64,000 nucleotides of DNA from Zobellia barbeyronii (GCF_018603515.1 NZ_JACATN010000004.1:372001-436000), one strand, 5' to 3'; positions 16,524-26,705 are shown, counted from the stretch's first letter. Notes: generated by a model from the letters alone, not told the origin. Made by a program: numbers and translations.

Positions 16524-18668
16524 ATGAAAAAATTACTCTTCATATGGTTTATTCTGGGTATTGCGGTATCAACCTTTGCCCAACAAGAACTGAAACGAGC
16601 TGATACCTATTTTGAGCGTGCGTATTACAGTGATGCTATTCCGCTGTACGAGCAAATGTTACCACGTAACAAGAGTTCAAAACTTATAAAAAACCTTGCC
16701 GATTCTTATTACCACACTTTTGATATGAAGGCAGCCGCACGTTGGTACGGCTATTTGATTTCTAATAATGGCGAAAATACAGATGAAAGCTATTATTTTA
16801 AATTAAATCAATCCTTAAAAGCTATTGGTGAATACGAAAAAGCACAAAAAATACTTATTGATTTTTATGTTGAAAAAGACCAGAACGATAAAGTGATTCA
16901 GACTGAAAAGGATTTCAAGTATATTAAAAATGTAAGTGCCATTGGTGAACGTTTTAAAATTGAAAACCTGAACATAAATACCACTACGTCCGAATTTGGC
17001 GCGGCCAGAATAGACTCTAACCTGGTGTATAGCGCTTCCCGAAAAAAAACCAAAACTTTACCCAAGCTTTATAGATGGAACAATGAGAATTACCTTGACC
17101 TATATTCTCACCCTATTGACAAAATAACACAGGGCGATAGCCTTAGCATGCCATTAAGCAGTGCTATTAATTCAAAAATGCACGAGGGTACTTTTACCAT
17201 TACCAAAGACCGGAAGACAATCTATTTCACGAGAAATAGTAAAAAGAAAACCGAGAAAGATAAAATCAGTAATCTAAAAATCTATCGTGCCGAATATGTA
17301 GATGGTGCTTGGAAAAACATAATTCCCCTACCCTTTAACAGTGATGATTTTTCTACGGAACACCCAGCTTTAAGTCCTGACGAAACAAAACTTTATTTTG
17401 CATCAGATCGCGAAGGTGGCTTTGGTTCTTTTGACCTCTATGTTGTAAATATTCAAAAAGACGGTTTCTTTGGAAACCCTGTAAACTTAGGAAAGGAAAT
17501 AAATACGGATAAGAAAGAGCAATTCCCGTTTCTTGACGAAGATGGCAACTTATACTTTGCCTCCAACGGTCACGCTGGTTTTGGGTTATTAGACCTATTT
17601 CTTTCAAAAACAGAAAATGGAAAATTTAAATCCCCAGACAACCTTGGGTTACCTGTAAATGGCGGCTATGACGATTTTTCTTTGTCACTAGACTCTAATA
17701 CCAATTCAGGTTATTTTTCATCAAATCGCCCTGGTGGAAAGGGTAGTGATGACATTTATTCGCTCTTGGAAACCAAACCACTTCTTATTGAAGACTGCAA
17801 GCAGTTAATTGCGGGAATTCTAACGGATAAAACTACCAAACTTCCTTTAGCCAATGCTACAATAGAAATTCTGGATGCCAGTGGAAAAATGATTGAAAAA
17901 ATCACCACTTCTGCCAATGCTTCTTATAAATTTCAAATCGCTTGTTCAAACCAATATAAAATCCAAGCTCACAAAGAAGGTTACGAGGATAATTCAAAAA
18001 TTATTATTTCAGACACCGAAAGAAATGCGACAATAGACGGTTCCTTAACTCTGTACTCCGCACAAGAAAGAGAAGCTTTAAAAGCCAAAGAAGCTCTAGC
18101 TAAGAAAGAAGAGAAAGAAAAATTAGCTCATGCCGAAGCCGAAAAGCGAAAAGAGTTAGAGAAAGCAAACGAAATAGAACGTTTACAAAACGAAAAACAG
18201 GTTGCTATAAAGCAAAAAGCCGACCTAGAGAAAAAAGAGCGTGAACATATTGAAAAAATTGAGGAAGTCATTGCCAATGAAGAGGCCATCGTTAAAGAAA
18301 ACGAACGCATCATTATAAAAACCGAAGAAATACATTTTGATTACAGTCTTTGGTACGTTAGACGTGAAGCTAGAGAACGCTTAGGAAAAGTTGTTGCTAT
18401 CATGAAGCAGAACCCAGGTATGATTATTGAAATTGGTACGCATACAGATATCCGAGGTAATGAAGAATATAATCGTGACCTCTCTCAAAAACGTGCGAAT
18501 TCCGCTAAAGAATTCATGGTCAAAAATGGTATTACGGAAGACCGCATTATTGCTAAAGGATACGGAGAATCCCAACCCATAGTAAAATGTGAAACCGAAG
18601 AAAGTTGTTCAGAGGAAGACCATGAATGGAATAGAAGATGTGAAATGGTAGTTGTAAAGTGGCAGTAA
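16524..18668 (+). CDS. PorE-like OmpA family protein (TPR, beta-propeller, CRD, OmpA)
   Basis: A 714-residue protein with a signal peptide (about 1-20, ending STFAQ) and the PorE domain order: TPR helices (20-140); a PD40 propeller (about 220-420) with HPALSPDETKLYFASDR, FPFLDEDGNLYFASNG and YFSSNRPGGKGSDDIY; a carboxypeptidase-regulatory-like domain (about 430-510, LIAGILTDKTTKLPLANA); a Lys/Glu-rich coiled coil (515-590); and an OmpA peptidoglycan-binding domain (595-714, GTHTDIRGNEEYN, KRANSAKEF, WNRRCEMVV). PorE is a periplasmic type IX component that links the machine to peptidoglycan. Paralogues of this layout commonly follow PorP/SprF genes, so this one may serve only its neighbours. 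Confidence 0.92.
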   Translation: MKKLLFIWFILGIAVSTFAQQELKRADTYFERAYYSDAIPLYEQMLPRNKSSKLIKNLADSYYHTFDMKAAARWYGYLISNNGENTDESYYFKLNQSLKAIGEYEKAQKILIDFYVEKDQNDKVIQTEKDFKYIKNVSAIGERFKIENLNINTTTSEFGAARIDSNLVYSASRKKTKTLPKLYRWNNENYLDLYSHPIDKITQGDSLSMPLSSAINSKMHEGTFTITKDRKTIYFTRNSKKKTEKDKISNLKIYRAEYVDGAWKNIIPLPFNSDDFSTEHPALSPDETKLYFASDREGGFGSFDLYVVNIQKDGFFGNPVNLGKEINTDKKEQFPFLDEDGNLYFASNGHAGFGLLDLFLSKTENGKFKSPDNLGLPVNGGYDDFSLSLDSNTNSGYFSSNRPGGKGSDDIYSLLETKPLLIEDCKQLIAGILTDKTTKLPLANATIEILDASGKMIEKITTSANASYKFQIACSNQYKIQAHKEGYEDNSKIIISDTERNATIDGSLTLYSAQEREALKAKEALAKKEEKEKLAHAEAEKRKELEKANEIERLQNEKQVAIKQKADLEKKEREHIEKIEEVIANEEAIVKENERIIIKTEEIHFDYSLWYVRREARERLGKVVAIMKQNPGMIIEIGTHTDIRGNEEYNRDLSQKRANSAKEFMVKNGITEDRIIAKGYGESQPIVKCETEESCSEEDHEWNRRCEMVVVKWQ

Positions 18669-18730
18669 GTCTTCTTAAATAACAAAAGCACATAGATTCT
18701 AATAAACATTAACAACCCAAACCAAGCTTG

Positions 18731-18764
18731 GCCCCAAATCATAAATTATGGTTTGGGGCTTTTT
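18731..18764 (+). terminator. Rho-independent terminator of the type IX operon
   Basis: GCCCCAAA (18731-18738) pairs with TTTGGGGC (18752-18759), and an inner stem extends almost to the centre with one T-G pair. A run of five T follows (18760-18764). It closes the CHU_C/PorP/PorE operon 63 bases after the stop. Confidence 0.9.
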
Positions 18765-18811
18765 CATTTCTCTCGCTATTCTTTCTATCTTCGTTATATA
18801 AAATCTACATA

Positions 18812-19123
18812 ATGAACCTATCCAACATTACATCCAAAGAAATCATGCCAGGCTACCACGGAAAACTGGTACATTCCGAAAAAATGTCGCTTGCTTTTTG
18901 GACAGTAGAAGAAGGTGCCATTGTACCCGAACATTCCCACATGAACGAGCAAATAATGCAAGTGTTGGAAGGGCGTTTTGAATTTACACTTAATGGGGAT
19001 ACAAAGGTTTACGAAGTAAATGATATTGTTATCATTCCACCACATAGTCCGCATGGCGGCAAAGCACTTACTCCATGTAAACTAATGGATGCTTTTAGTC
19101 CGGCTCGTGAAGAGTACAAATAG
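18812..19123 (+). CDS. Small cupin domain protein
   Basis: A 103-residue single-domain cupin. The metal ligands of the two cupin motifs are present: His41-x-His43-x3-Gln47 in PEHSHMNEQ, then PPHSPHG with His81. Gln replaces the more usual Glu. Single cupins of this type bind a metal or small ligand; the function here is not assignable. I chose the ATG at 18812 because upstream in-frame codons run into the terminator hairpin. The SDR gene follows 36 bases later, so the two may act on the same small molecule. Confidence 0.82.
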   Translation: MNLSNITSKEIMPGYHGKLVHSEKMSLAFWTVEEGAIVPEHSHMNEQIMQVLEGRFEFTLNGDTKVYEVNDIVIIPPHSPHGGKALTPCKLMDAFSPAREEYK

Positions 19124-19159
19124 AAAACAGAGTTAAACATTCCCCATAAATCTTATATT

Positions 19160-19945
19160 ATGAACATATCATTAAAAGGCAAAAAAGTACTAGTTGGCGG
19201 TAGCTCAGGAGGAATAGGAAAAGCCATAGCACAACAATTAGCTGAAAGCGGAGCCAGTGTAACGCTCATGTCCCGTAGTGAGGAGAAACTTAAGAAGATA
19301 GTAGCAGAACTATCTACTGACCAAGGTCAGAAACATGATTACCTAGTAGTTGATTTTGCAGATTTTCATGACTACCGCGAGAAAATTTACAACTATTTCG
19401 TTACTAACACGGTAGACATCCTTGTCAATAACACTCAAGGTCCTGCTGCAGGAAGTGCTCTAGAAAAGCAGACTGTAGATTACCAAGAAGCTTTTAATTT
19501 ACTTTTCAAGACTGTATCCTACACCACGGAACTCGCCCTAAAACATATGAAAGCCAATAAATGGGGCAGAATCATAAATATAGCTTCTGTATCCGTTAAA
19601 GAGCCTCTTTCTTATTTGGCGCTTTCAAATACCATAAGGGCAGCCGTAGTTACTTGGGGTAAATCATTGGCCAATGATGTTGGACAATATCAAATAACGG
19701 TGAACAGTATCCTAACTGGTTATTTTGATACTGATCGCATCGCGCAACTAAACTCCAAAAAAGCAGAGCAGTTGGGAATCTCAGAAGATGAGGTTCTTGC
19801 AGACATGGAGTCTAGAGTTCCTGTTAAACGCATAGGAGACCCAAAAGAATATGGCTATCTAGTTACCTTTTTAGCTTCAGAAAATGCAGCCTATATTACA
19901 GGTACTCAAATACCAATTGACGGCGGACTTTTAAAAAGCTTATAG
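19160..19945 (+). CDS. SDR family oxidoreductase with altered catalytic motif
   Basis: A 261-residue classical-length short-chain dehydrogenase/reductase. The Rossmann loop is GGSSGGIG (13-20), an NNTQGP motif (90-95) replaces NNAG, and Ser143 sits at the catalytic serine position. With the standard spacing (Ser+13, Ser+17) the Tyr-x3-Lys pair falls on Ser156 and Arg160, in LALSNTIRAA. This LSN-x2-R form recurs, from memory, in an SDR branch annotated as FabG-like. Normal hydride chemistry is therefore doubtful. The C-terminal TGTQIPIDGG is standard. Substrate unknown; it follows the cupin. Confidence 0.85.
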   Translation: MNISLKGKKVLVGGSSGGIGKAIAQQLAESGASVTLMSRSEEKLKKIVAELSTDQGQKHDYLVVDFADFHDYREKIYNYFVTNTVDILVNNTQGPAAGSALEKQTVDYQEAFNLLFKTVSYTTELALKHMKANKWGRIINIASVSVKEPLSYLALSNTIRAAVVTWGKSLANDVGQYQITVNSILTGYFDTDRIAQLNSKKAEQLGISEDEVLADMESRVPVKRIGDPKEYGYLVTFLASENAAYITGTQIPIDGGLLKSL

Positions 19946-20059
19946 TTACTTATTTACGGTAATTCAGAAATCCTGTTTCCTAACCGAGTAGGACCGCTCA
20001 CTCATTTATAGTTTTTATTGGCATCCATTTTGCTCAGTTTTGTTCTATAATTTTATACT

Positions 20060-23000
20060 ATGAAAAGATTATCCCTCATATTCACTGTAATCCTTTTTTC
20101 GCAAATGTTACCCGCACAGGATAGCGGAGACTCCTATAAAGCACTTTGGAAAAAGGTACAAAAATTAGAGAGCGAAGAATTGACTAAATCAGCTTTAGAA
20201 CTGGTGGAGACCATTTCAGCAAAAGCGGAAAAAGAGAACAATTCTGAACAGGTTGTAAAAGCGTTACTATTTGTTTCAAAATATGCGATAATCTTGGAGG
20301 AAGATGCGCAATTGAACATTATTAATCGGTTTAAATCAGAAATAGAAAAAGCAGGATTTCCAACAAAAAATATTTTAGAAAGTTATTTAGCCAATCTCCA
20401 CTGGCAATATTTTCAGCAAAATAGATATCAGTTTTATAACCGGTCTACCACAGAATCTAAAGTAGACAGTGTTGATTTTAGAACTTGGGACCTTACTACA
20501 TTATTTCATGAAATAGACACCCATTTTCAGGCATCCTTAGAAAACAAAAAAGAGCTTCAGCAAACTAATTTACAAGGGTTAGAAGAATTATTAAACCAAC
20601 AAAAAGGCTCAGAGACCTTCCGCCCTACTCTTTATGACATACTCGCCCACACGGCACTTCAGTTTTATAAAACCAACGAAACCGCTATTACGCGCCCAGC
20701 CGATAAATATGAAATAAGCGATCCTGAGACCATCTGCGAAGCCTATCAATTTGCGCATCATGACTTAAGTACCAATGATGATACTTCTCTACAAGCCAAA
20801 GCACTTAATGTATACCAAGGGCTAATTCAATTTCATTTTGATGAACCTAAGTTAGAACCTTTGGTAATGGCCGATATTGAACGATTAAACTTCGTTTACC
20901 AAAATGCCACTTTTGAAAACAAAGAAACGTATTACGAGGAAACCTTAAAGAATTCTGCCGAACATCTAAAGCACAACCAGATTTCTGCTTTGTATAGTTA
21001 TGAATTGGCACAACTATACCATGCACAAGGGCAAACGTACCAACCTGACACGAAAGAAGAGACACGTTGGAAAAGTAAAGAAGCCCTAGCATTATGTGAT
21101 GAGGTAATTGCCAGATTCCCTGACAGTATGGGAGCGGAAAAATGTAAATCACTCCGTCTACAAATCCTTACGCCTAGTCTTTCCATAATTACGGAACAAC
21201 ACATTGCCGTGAATCAGCCGTCAAAACTGTTGGTAAACTACAAAAATCAATCCTCATTACAACTGACTGCATATGCTGTCAATAGCAATGAAATTAAAGA
21301 ATTAGAACGTCTCTACCCTCCAGAAAAGCAATTAACTTTTATAGAAAAACTGAAACAAGTTAAAAGTTGGTCGGCTTCGCTTAAAAACGAAAAAGATTAT
21401 CAACAACATGGTATTGAGGTACTTCTTCCGGCTTTAGAAAATGGACAATATATTATCTTGGCTTCCCCTGAAAAGGGTAATAAAGAAAGCTTTGCCTTTA
21501 GTCAGATTCAAGTAACTGACATGGCCTTGGTAGAAACCAATGGCAACTCAGAACAACGATACCAAATCATTAACAGAACCACAGGAAAACCTATTTCCGG
21601 GGCCGATTTGACCTTTACTTATCTAAAAAACTATAACAAACCCTATCTGACTAAAAAAGAGCGTACAGACAAAATGGGGTTTGTAACCATACCGCTAACA
21701 ACTGAGAATTGGAACGATGTAAAAATTGAGGTTAATCATAATGGCGAGAAAGCTTTCTTTGGAGAGTATTATGTAAACGGAAGACGAGAGACAAACAGGC
21801 TTAATACCATTTCAAACCAACTTTTCCTGTTTACTGACCGAAGTATTTACAGACCTGGTCAACCGGTATACTTTAAAGGAATCCTCATGGAAACTTTTGA
21901 AGAAAAGTCTAAGGTAGTGGCCGATGAATCTGTATCCGCTGCTCTTTATGATGTGAATGGCCAAGAAATAACTGAACTTGAATTTACCACAAATGAATTT
22001 GGTTCTTTTAACGGGGAGTTTATATTACCAAGTTCTGGACTTACTGGAGAATTTTTTATTGAAGTAGATGCATTATCAGGGACTGCCAATAAAACGCAGT
22101 ATATCTCTGTTGAGGAATACAAACGCCCTAAATTCGAAACCTCTTTTGAACCTGTAAACGAAACGTATAAAGTAAATGATAGCATTACCGTAACAGGCAT
22201 TGCTTCGGCTTATGCCGGAAGTAAAATTACCGATGCCAAAGTGAGCTACCGTGTAAAAAGAGCCGTCTACTTCCCCCGTTGGTACTACTGGCGCATGCCC
22301 TATTATAATCAGACTCCTCAAGAAATAGCCCATGGAGAAACCACCACGGACGCTTCGGGTAATTATAACATCTCTTTTAAGGCTTTACCAGATACTAGTC
22401 TATCTAAAGAAAACCTACCAACTTTCAACTATGAAGTTACGGCAGATGTAACCGACATCAACGGAGAAACCCATAGTACCACTACTTTTGTATCCGTAGG
22501 TTATCATTCCGTCATTGCCAATATATCAGTTTCTGAGCAATGGAACAAAGACAAGAATGAGGATAAAATACAAATTTCCACTACCAATCTTAATGGACAG
22601 TCTGTGCCTTCTAAAGGGACATTGAAAATGTACAAATTACAGGCTCCAAAACAAGTTCTGCGACAAAGAGCATGGCCCGCGCCAGATTACAAAAATTGGA
22701 ACCAAGAAGAATACAGTAACCTATTTCCCCATGAAGCATATAACAAAGAAGATAATGCTGTTAATTGGGAGAAAGGCAAATTGGTCTGGCAGACGAATTT
22801 TGATACGGAAAAGTCTAAAAAATTCAACCCAAAAAACCTTAAAAACTGGGTGTCAGGAAAATATATAATAGAACTCGAGACCAAAGATAAGTTTGGACAA
22901 GCGGTCACAGAAAAAGCTATAACCACGCTTATTAGTGACAACGATAAGAAATTGCCGGACAACCGCTTGTTTGAAGTCAAAACAAACAAAACCGAGTATA

Positions 23001-26000
23001 GTGTTGGAGACAAAGTAGAAGTTACTTTTTACTCAAACTCAGAAGACCTTACCGTGACAGTCTTTATTGAAAAGGAGCAAGAAATTATAGACATACATAA
23101 AATACATCTAAATCAAAATTCAAAATCTTTTACGGTTCCGGTAACCGAAAATGATTTGGGTGGTTTTGCCATTAACTACACCTATTCTGCCTATAATTCA
23201 TTTGATTCAGGAACGATTTCTATTTCCGTTCCCTATCCTGAAACCCAGCTCGAAATTGAAACCACCACTTTTAGAGACAAATTACAACCAGGAACCGATG
23301 AGACTTGGTCGTTTAAAATAAAAGGACCACAAGGTGAAAAGGCTTCGGCAGAGTTATTGGCCAGCATGTACGATGCCTCTCTGGACTCTTTTAAACCACA
23401 CTATTGGAATTTTTATCCGCTTGCACGAAGTTCCTATTACTCCTCCATTTACGCTAGTGCACGCACTAGTTTTGGAACAAATTCATTTAGAACGCATCTT
23501 AGCAAAGAGAACTATAATTATACACCACAAGGGTATGACTCGTTCAACTGGTTTGGACTGCATTTTGGTTACATCAATAATTACAGAAATAGCCTAAAAA
23601 GAATGGCCAAAAACGGAGCAGCTCCTATGAGCATGATGGAAAATGATGGCGCTAGTCTGGATGAAGTCGTAATTACATCTTCTAATGTTTCTGAAGAAAG
23701 GGAGATGGCCCCTATAAATCCTGCTGAAGACAAATCTAACAGTGAGAATGACCCCGAAACTGTACAAATTCGTAAAAACCTTCAAGAAACCGCATTTTTC
23801 TTTCCTGAATTAAGAACAGATAAAGAGGGTAACGTTTCTTTTAACTTCACTACTCCAGAAGCGCTTACAAAATGGAAATTGCAATTACTAGCTCATACAA
23901 AATCTTCGCAAAGTTCCGTAAGACCCCTTGGAACCGTAACACAAAAAGAATTAATGGTGATGCCCAACGCACCTCGTTTTCTTCGTGAAGGAGATGAAAT
24001 AACCATTAGCACTAAAATTGCCAACCTCACGGATAAACAATTATCCGGACAAGCTAAACTTATTCTTGTTGATGTTATTTCTGGGAAGGATATTTCAGAA
24101 CAATTAATTGATTCAAAAAAGCAAAATTCGTTTACAGTAGATTCTTTAAGAAATACCCAAGTTTCGTGGCAATTGAAGATACCTGAAAATTTACAAGCCG
24201 TTCAATATACGGTAACAGCAAAAGCAGGGGATTTCAGTGATGGCGAACAAAACGTGCTACCTGTCTTGACTAACCGCATGTTGGTGACAGAAACCCTACC
24301 CATGTGGGTGCGGAGTAACCAGACCAAAACATTTGTTCTGGATAAATTAAAAGATAACACCTCAACTACGCTAAAAAATCATAAGCTAACTTTAGAGATT
24401 ACTTCAAATCCTGCATGGTATGCTGTACAGGCACTCCCCTATCTTATGGAGTATCCTTATGATTGTAATGAGCAAACGTTTTCCCGATACTACGCCAACA
24501 GCTTGGCAAGTCATATTGCAAATTCAAATGAAAGAATAAAAGCTGTATTTGACCAATGGGCTAACTCGGATGCTTTGCTTAGTAATCTTGAAAAGAACGA
24601 AGAACTAAAGTCGCTATTAATTCAGGAAACTCCTTGGCTCAGAGATGCACAATCTGAAACCGAACAGAAAAAACGAATTGCCCTGTTGTTTGACTTAAAT
24701 AAAATGAAAAACGAGGAAACTCGCGCACTTAATAAGCTAAAGAACAACCAGAAAAACTCAGGTGCATGGGCTTGGTTCAACGGAGGACCTGACAACAGAT
24801 TCATCACCCAACATATTACAACTGGCATAGGGCACCTAAAACAATTGAACGTGTCCTCTGTAACTATAGAAAGTAAATCCTCTATCAAAATAATAACCGA
24901 AAAAGCTATTGCGTATTTAGACGCGGAGTTTGTTGAGGAATACAAGCAAATGAAGAAGCACGCTTCAAACCTTAATAATGACCATTTGAGCCAAATGCAA
25001 ATTCATTATTTATATATGCGGAGTTTCTTCAAGGATATAAAAACCTCAAAGGAAGTCGATAAAATTACGGATTACTATCTTGGTCAAGCTAAAAAATACT
25101 GGACTAAGAAAGGACTCTATACCAAAGGTATGTTGGCTTTAACCTTAAACAGAACGGGAGATACTTCAACTTCTAAGAAAATTTTAAAGTCTTTAAAAGA
25201 GAATAGTATCGTTTCTGAAGAACTGGGCATGTACTGGAAAGAAAATACAGCTTCATGGTATTGGTATCAGGCACCTATTGAAACACAAGCGCTTTTAATA
25301 GAAGCTTTTGGGGAAATAGAAAACGACACTAAAACCGTTGATAATCTTAAAATTTGGCTCTTAAAGCATAAGCAGACCAACCAATGGTCTACCACAAAAT
25401 CTACATCTGAAGCAGTATACGCTTTGTTATTGCAAGGTAGCGATTGGCTTTCAGTGACCGATGCCGTAAACGTCACTTTAGGAGGTGCTGAAATAAACCC
25501 TGAGAAGCTAGAAAATGTAAAAACTGAAGCAGGAACAGGTTATTTCAAAACTTCATGGAATACCTATGAAATAAAGCCGAATATGGCAGAGGTTCAACTG
25601 AGCAAAAAAGGTAATGGTATTGCCTGGGGAGCTCTTTACTGGCAATATTTTGAGGATTTAGATAAAATAACATCGGCAAAGACACCTCTTCAACTCAAGA
25701 AAAGTTTGTTCTTAAAAAAGAATACGGATACCGGTGAGAAAATTTCTGAAGTCACTAACGCAACACCATTAAAAGTAGGCGACTTAATTCGGGTCCGCAT
25801 AGAACTCCGTTCCGACCGTGATATGGAATTTGTTCATATGAAAGATATGCGAGCAGCTGGTTTTGAACCCGTAAATGTAATTTCCAATTACAAATGGCAA
25901 GATGGTTTGGGTTACTATGAAAGTACAAAGGATGCCAGCACCAACTTCTTTTTTGACTATCTACCTAAAGGAGTCTATGTCTTTGAATATGCCTTAAGGG

Positions 26001-26107
26001 TAAACAACGCTGGTGAATTCAGTAATGGTATTACCACAATACAGAGCATGTATGCACCAGAGTTTTCAAGTCATTCTGAAGGTGTTCGGGTGAAGGTTGG
26101 TGATTAG
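20060..26107 (+). CDS. Large alpha-2-macroglobulin family protein with CxEQ thioester
   Basis: A 2015-residue exported protein with a signal peptide (about 1-20, ending MLPAQ). A helical, TPR-like N-terminal part (about 20-370) precedes a series of macroglobulin domains; the MG2 domain is clear from FTDRSIYRPGQPVYFKG at about 590. The A2M core follows at about 1240 (LRTDKEGNVSFNFTTP-EALTKW), and the thioester motif is C1469-N-E-Q1472 in YPYDCNEQTFSRY, so covalent trapping is possible. The stretch before the core, where A2M proteins carry the bait region, is low-complexity and contains LDEVVIT (about 1200). Bacterial A2Ms are thought to trap attacking proteases in the periplasm. The usual PBP1C partner is not adjacent. 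A degenerate -7 box (TAATTTTA, 20048-20055) lies four bases before the ATG. Confidence 0.9.
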   Translation: MKRLSLIFTVILFSQMLPAQDSGDSYKALWKKVQKLESEELTKSALELVETISAKAEKENNSEQVVKALLFVSKYAIILEEDAQLNIINRFKSEIEKAGFPTKNILESYLANLHWQYFQQNRYQFYNRSTTESKVDSVDFRTWDLTTLFHEIDTHFQASLENKKELQQTNLQGLEELLNQQKGSETFRPTLYDILAHTALQFYKTNETAITRPADKYEISDPETICEAYQFAHHDLSTNDDTSLQAKALNVYQGLIQFHFDEPKLEPLVMADIERLNFVYQNATFENKETYYEETLKNSAEHLKHNQISALYSYELAQLYHAQGQTYQPDTKEETRWKSKEALALCDEVIARFPDSMGAEKCKSLRLQILTPSLSIITEQHIAVNQPSKLLVNYKNQSSLQLTAYAVNSNEIKELERLYPPEKQLTFIEKLKQVKSWSASLKNEKDYQQHGIEVLLPALENGQYIILASPEKGNKESFAFSQIQVTDMALVETNGNSEQRYQIINRTTGKPISGADLTFTYLKNYNKPYLTKKERTDKMGFVTIPLTTENWNDVKIEVNHNGEKAFFGEYYVNGRRETNRLNTISNQLFLFTDRSIYRPGQPVYFKGILMETFEEKSKVVADESVSAALYDVNGQEITELEFTTNEFGSFNGEFILPSSGLTGEFFIEVDALSGTANKTQYISVEEYKRPKFETSFEPVNETYKVNDSITVTGIASAYAGSKITDAKVSYRVKRAVYFPRWYYWRMPYYNQTPQEIAHGETTTDASGNYNISFKALPDTSLSKENLPTFNYEVTADVTDINGETHSTTTFVSVGYHSVIANISVSEQWNKDKNEDKIQISTTNLNGQSVPSKGTLKMYKLQAPKQVLRQRAWPAPDYKNWNQEEYSNLFPHEAYNKEDNAVNWEKGKLVWQTNFDTEKSKKFNPKNLKNWVSGKYIIELETKDKFGQAVTEKAITTLISDNDKKLPDNRLFEVKTNKTEYSVGDKVEVTFYSNSEDLTVTVFIEKEQEIIDIHKIHLNQNSKSFTVPVTENDLGGFAINYTYSAYNSFDSGTISISVPYPETQLEIETTTFRDKLQPGTDETWSFKIKGPQGEKASAELLASMYDASLDSFKPHYWNFYPLARSSYYSSIYASARTSFGTNSFRTHLSKENYNYTPQGYDSFNWFGLHFGYINNYRNSLKRMAKNGAAPMSMMENDGASLDEVVITSSNVSEEREMAPINPAEDKSNSENDPETVQIRKNLQETAFFFPELRTDKEGNVSFNFTTPEALTKWKLQLLAHTKSSQSSVRPLGTVTQKELMVMPNAPRFLREGDEITISTKIANLTDKQLSGQAKLILVDVISGKDISEQLIDSKKQNSFTVDSLRNTQVSWQLKIPENLQAVQYTVTAKAGDFSDGEQNVLPVLTNRMLVTETLPMWVRSNQTKTFVLDKLKDNTSTTLKNHKLTLEITSNPAWYAVQALPYLMEYPYDCNEQTFSRYYANSLASHIANSNERIKAVFDQWANSDALLSNLEKNEELKSLLIQETPWLRDAQSETEQKKRIALLFDLNKMKNEETRALNKLKNNQKNSGAWAWFNGGPDNRFITQHITTGIGHLKQLNVSSVTIESKSSIKIITEKAIAYLDAEFVEEYKQMKKHASNLNNDHLSQMQIHYLYMRSFFKDIKTSKEVDKITDYYLGQAKKYWTKKGLYTKGMLALTLNRTGDTSTSKKILKSLKENSIVSEELGMYWKENTASWYWYQAPIETQALLIEAFGEIENDTKTVDNLKIWLLKHKQTNQWSTTKSTSEAVYALLLQGSDWLSVTDAVNVTLGGAEINPEKLENVKTEAGTGYFKTSWNTYEIKPNMAEVQLSKKGNGIAWGALYWQYFEDLDKITSAKTPLQLKKSLFLKKNTDTGEKISEVTNATPLKVGDLIRVRIELRSDRDMEFVHMKDMRAAGFEPVNVISNYKWQDGLGYYESTKDASTNFFFDYLPKGVYVFEYALRVNNAGEFSNGITTIQSMYAPEFSSHSEGVRVKVGD

Positions 26108-26131
26108 GATGTATTTTGTAGAAAGGAGCGT

Positions 26132-26506
26132 CTACAAACTAACTGTGGGCCAAATTAATTTGTAGATAATAACACCCAAAATAAAACCGGTGCCTAGACC
26201 ACAAAGAATAACGATTAAAATCATCTGATTAGAAGATTTCTGTGATAAAATATTAACCAAAGAGATAGGCGAACCATTTTTACGGATTTCAAACCTGTTA
26301 AGCTTCTCGCCTTTAGAAACCTCACGTTGCGCGATCCAATATCTATTTTCACCAATAGTGAAGGTGTGTTCTGAACCAACTTCAGTTAATTTTTTAGAAA
26401 CAGTTCTACCATCCAATAGAATTTTTTCTTTTCCAAAGAATGTGTGAACCACTTCAATTTTATGGTTATCAATATAATAAAGCGCTAGCTTTAGCATTGG
26501 GGACAT
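26132..26506 (-). CDS. Tail-anchored small hypothetical protein
   Basis: A 124-residue protein of unknown function. Residues 1-90 are a soluble beta-rich domain (HKIEVVHTFFGKEKILLDG, SEHTFTIGENRYWI), and residues about 95-117 are one hydrophobic helix (ILIVILCGLGTGFILGVIIY), giving a C-terminal membrane anchor. The strand pattern loosely recalls FAIM1-like beta-sandwiches (a G-x-x-x-x-x-DG then T-F-x-I/V-G pattern), but this is only a resemblance. It is convergent with the macroglobulin gene; a short inverted repeat (26115-26138) lies at the junction. Confidence 0.65.
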   Translation of the reverse strand: MSPMLKLALYYIDNHKIEVVHTFFGKEKILLDGRTVSKKLTEVGSEHTFTIGENRYWIAQREVSKGEKLNRFEIRKNGSPISLVNILSQKSSNQMILIVILCGLGTGFILGVIIYKLIWPTVSL

Positions 26507-26705
26507 TTGCGTTAAAGTTCAAGATCGGGGGTAGAAAAATATCCTTTATAACATGGGCTCTAACCAGTCTATATGAAGAATAGATAAGGCCTAATGGTTT
26601 TTAAAGAATGTTCGAAAATATGGAATAATATAGTATCTACACAGGAAAGTTTCAAATACTACTAAGCCATACCTTCTAAAACAAAGAGATAAACTATCTG
26701 CTGTA

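Noticed and set aside
26115-26138. Inverted repeat TTTGTAGA/TCTACAAA as terminator of the macroglobulin gene
   Set aside because: There is no T-run, and the stop of the convergent gene overlaps it; support is too weak.
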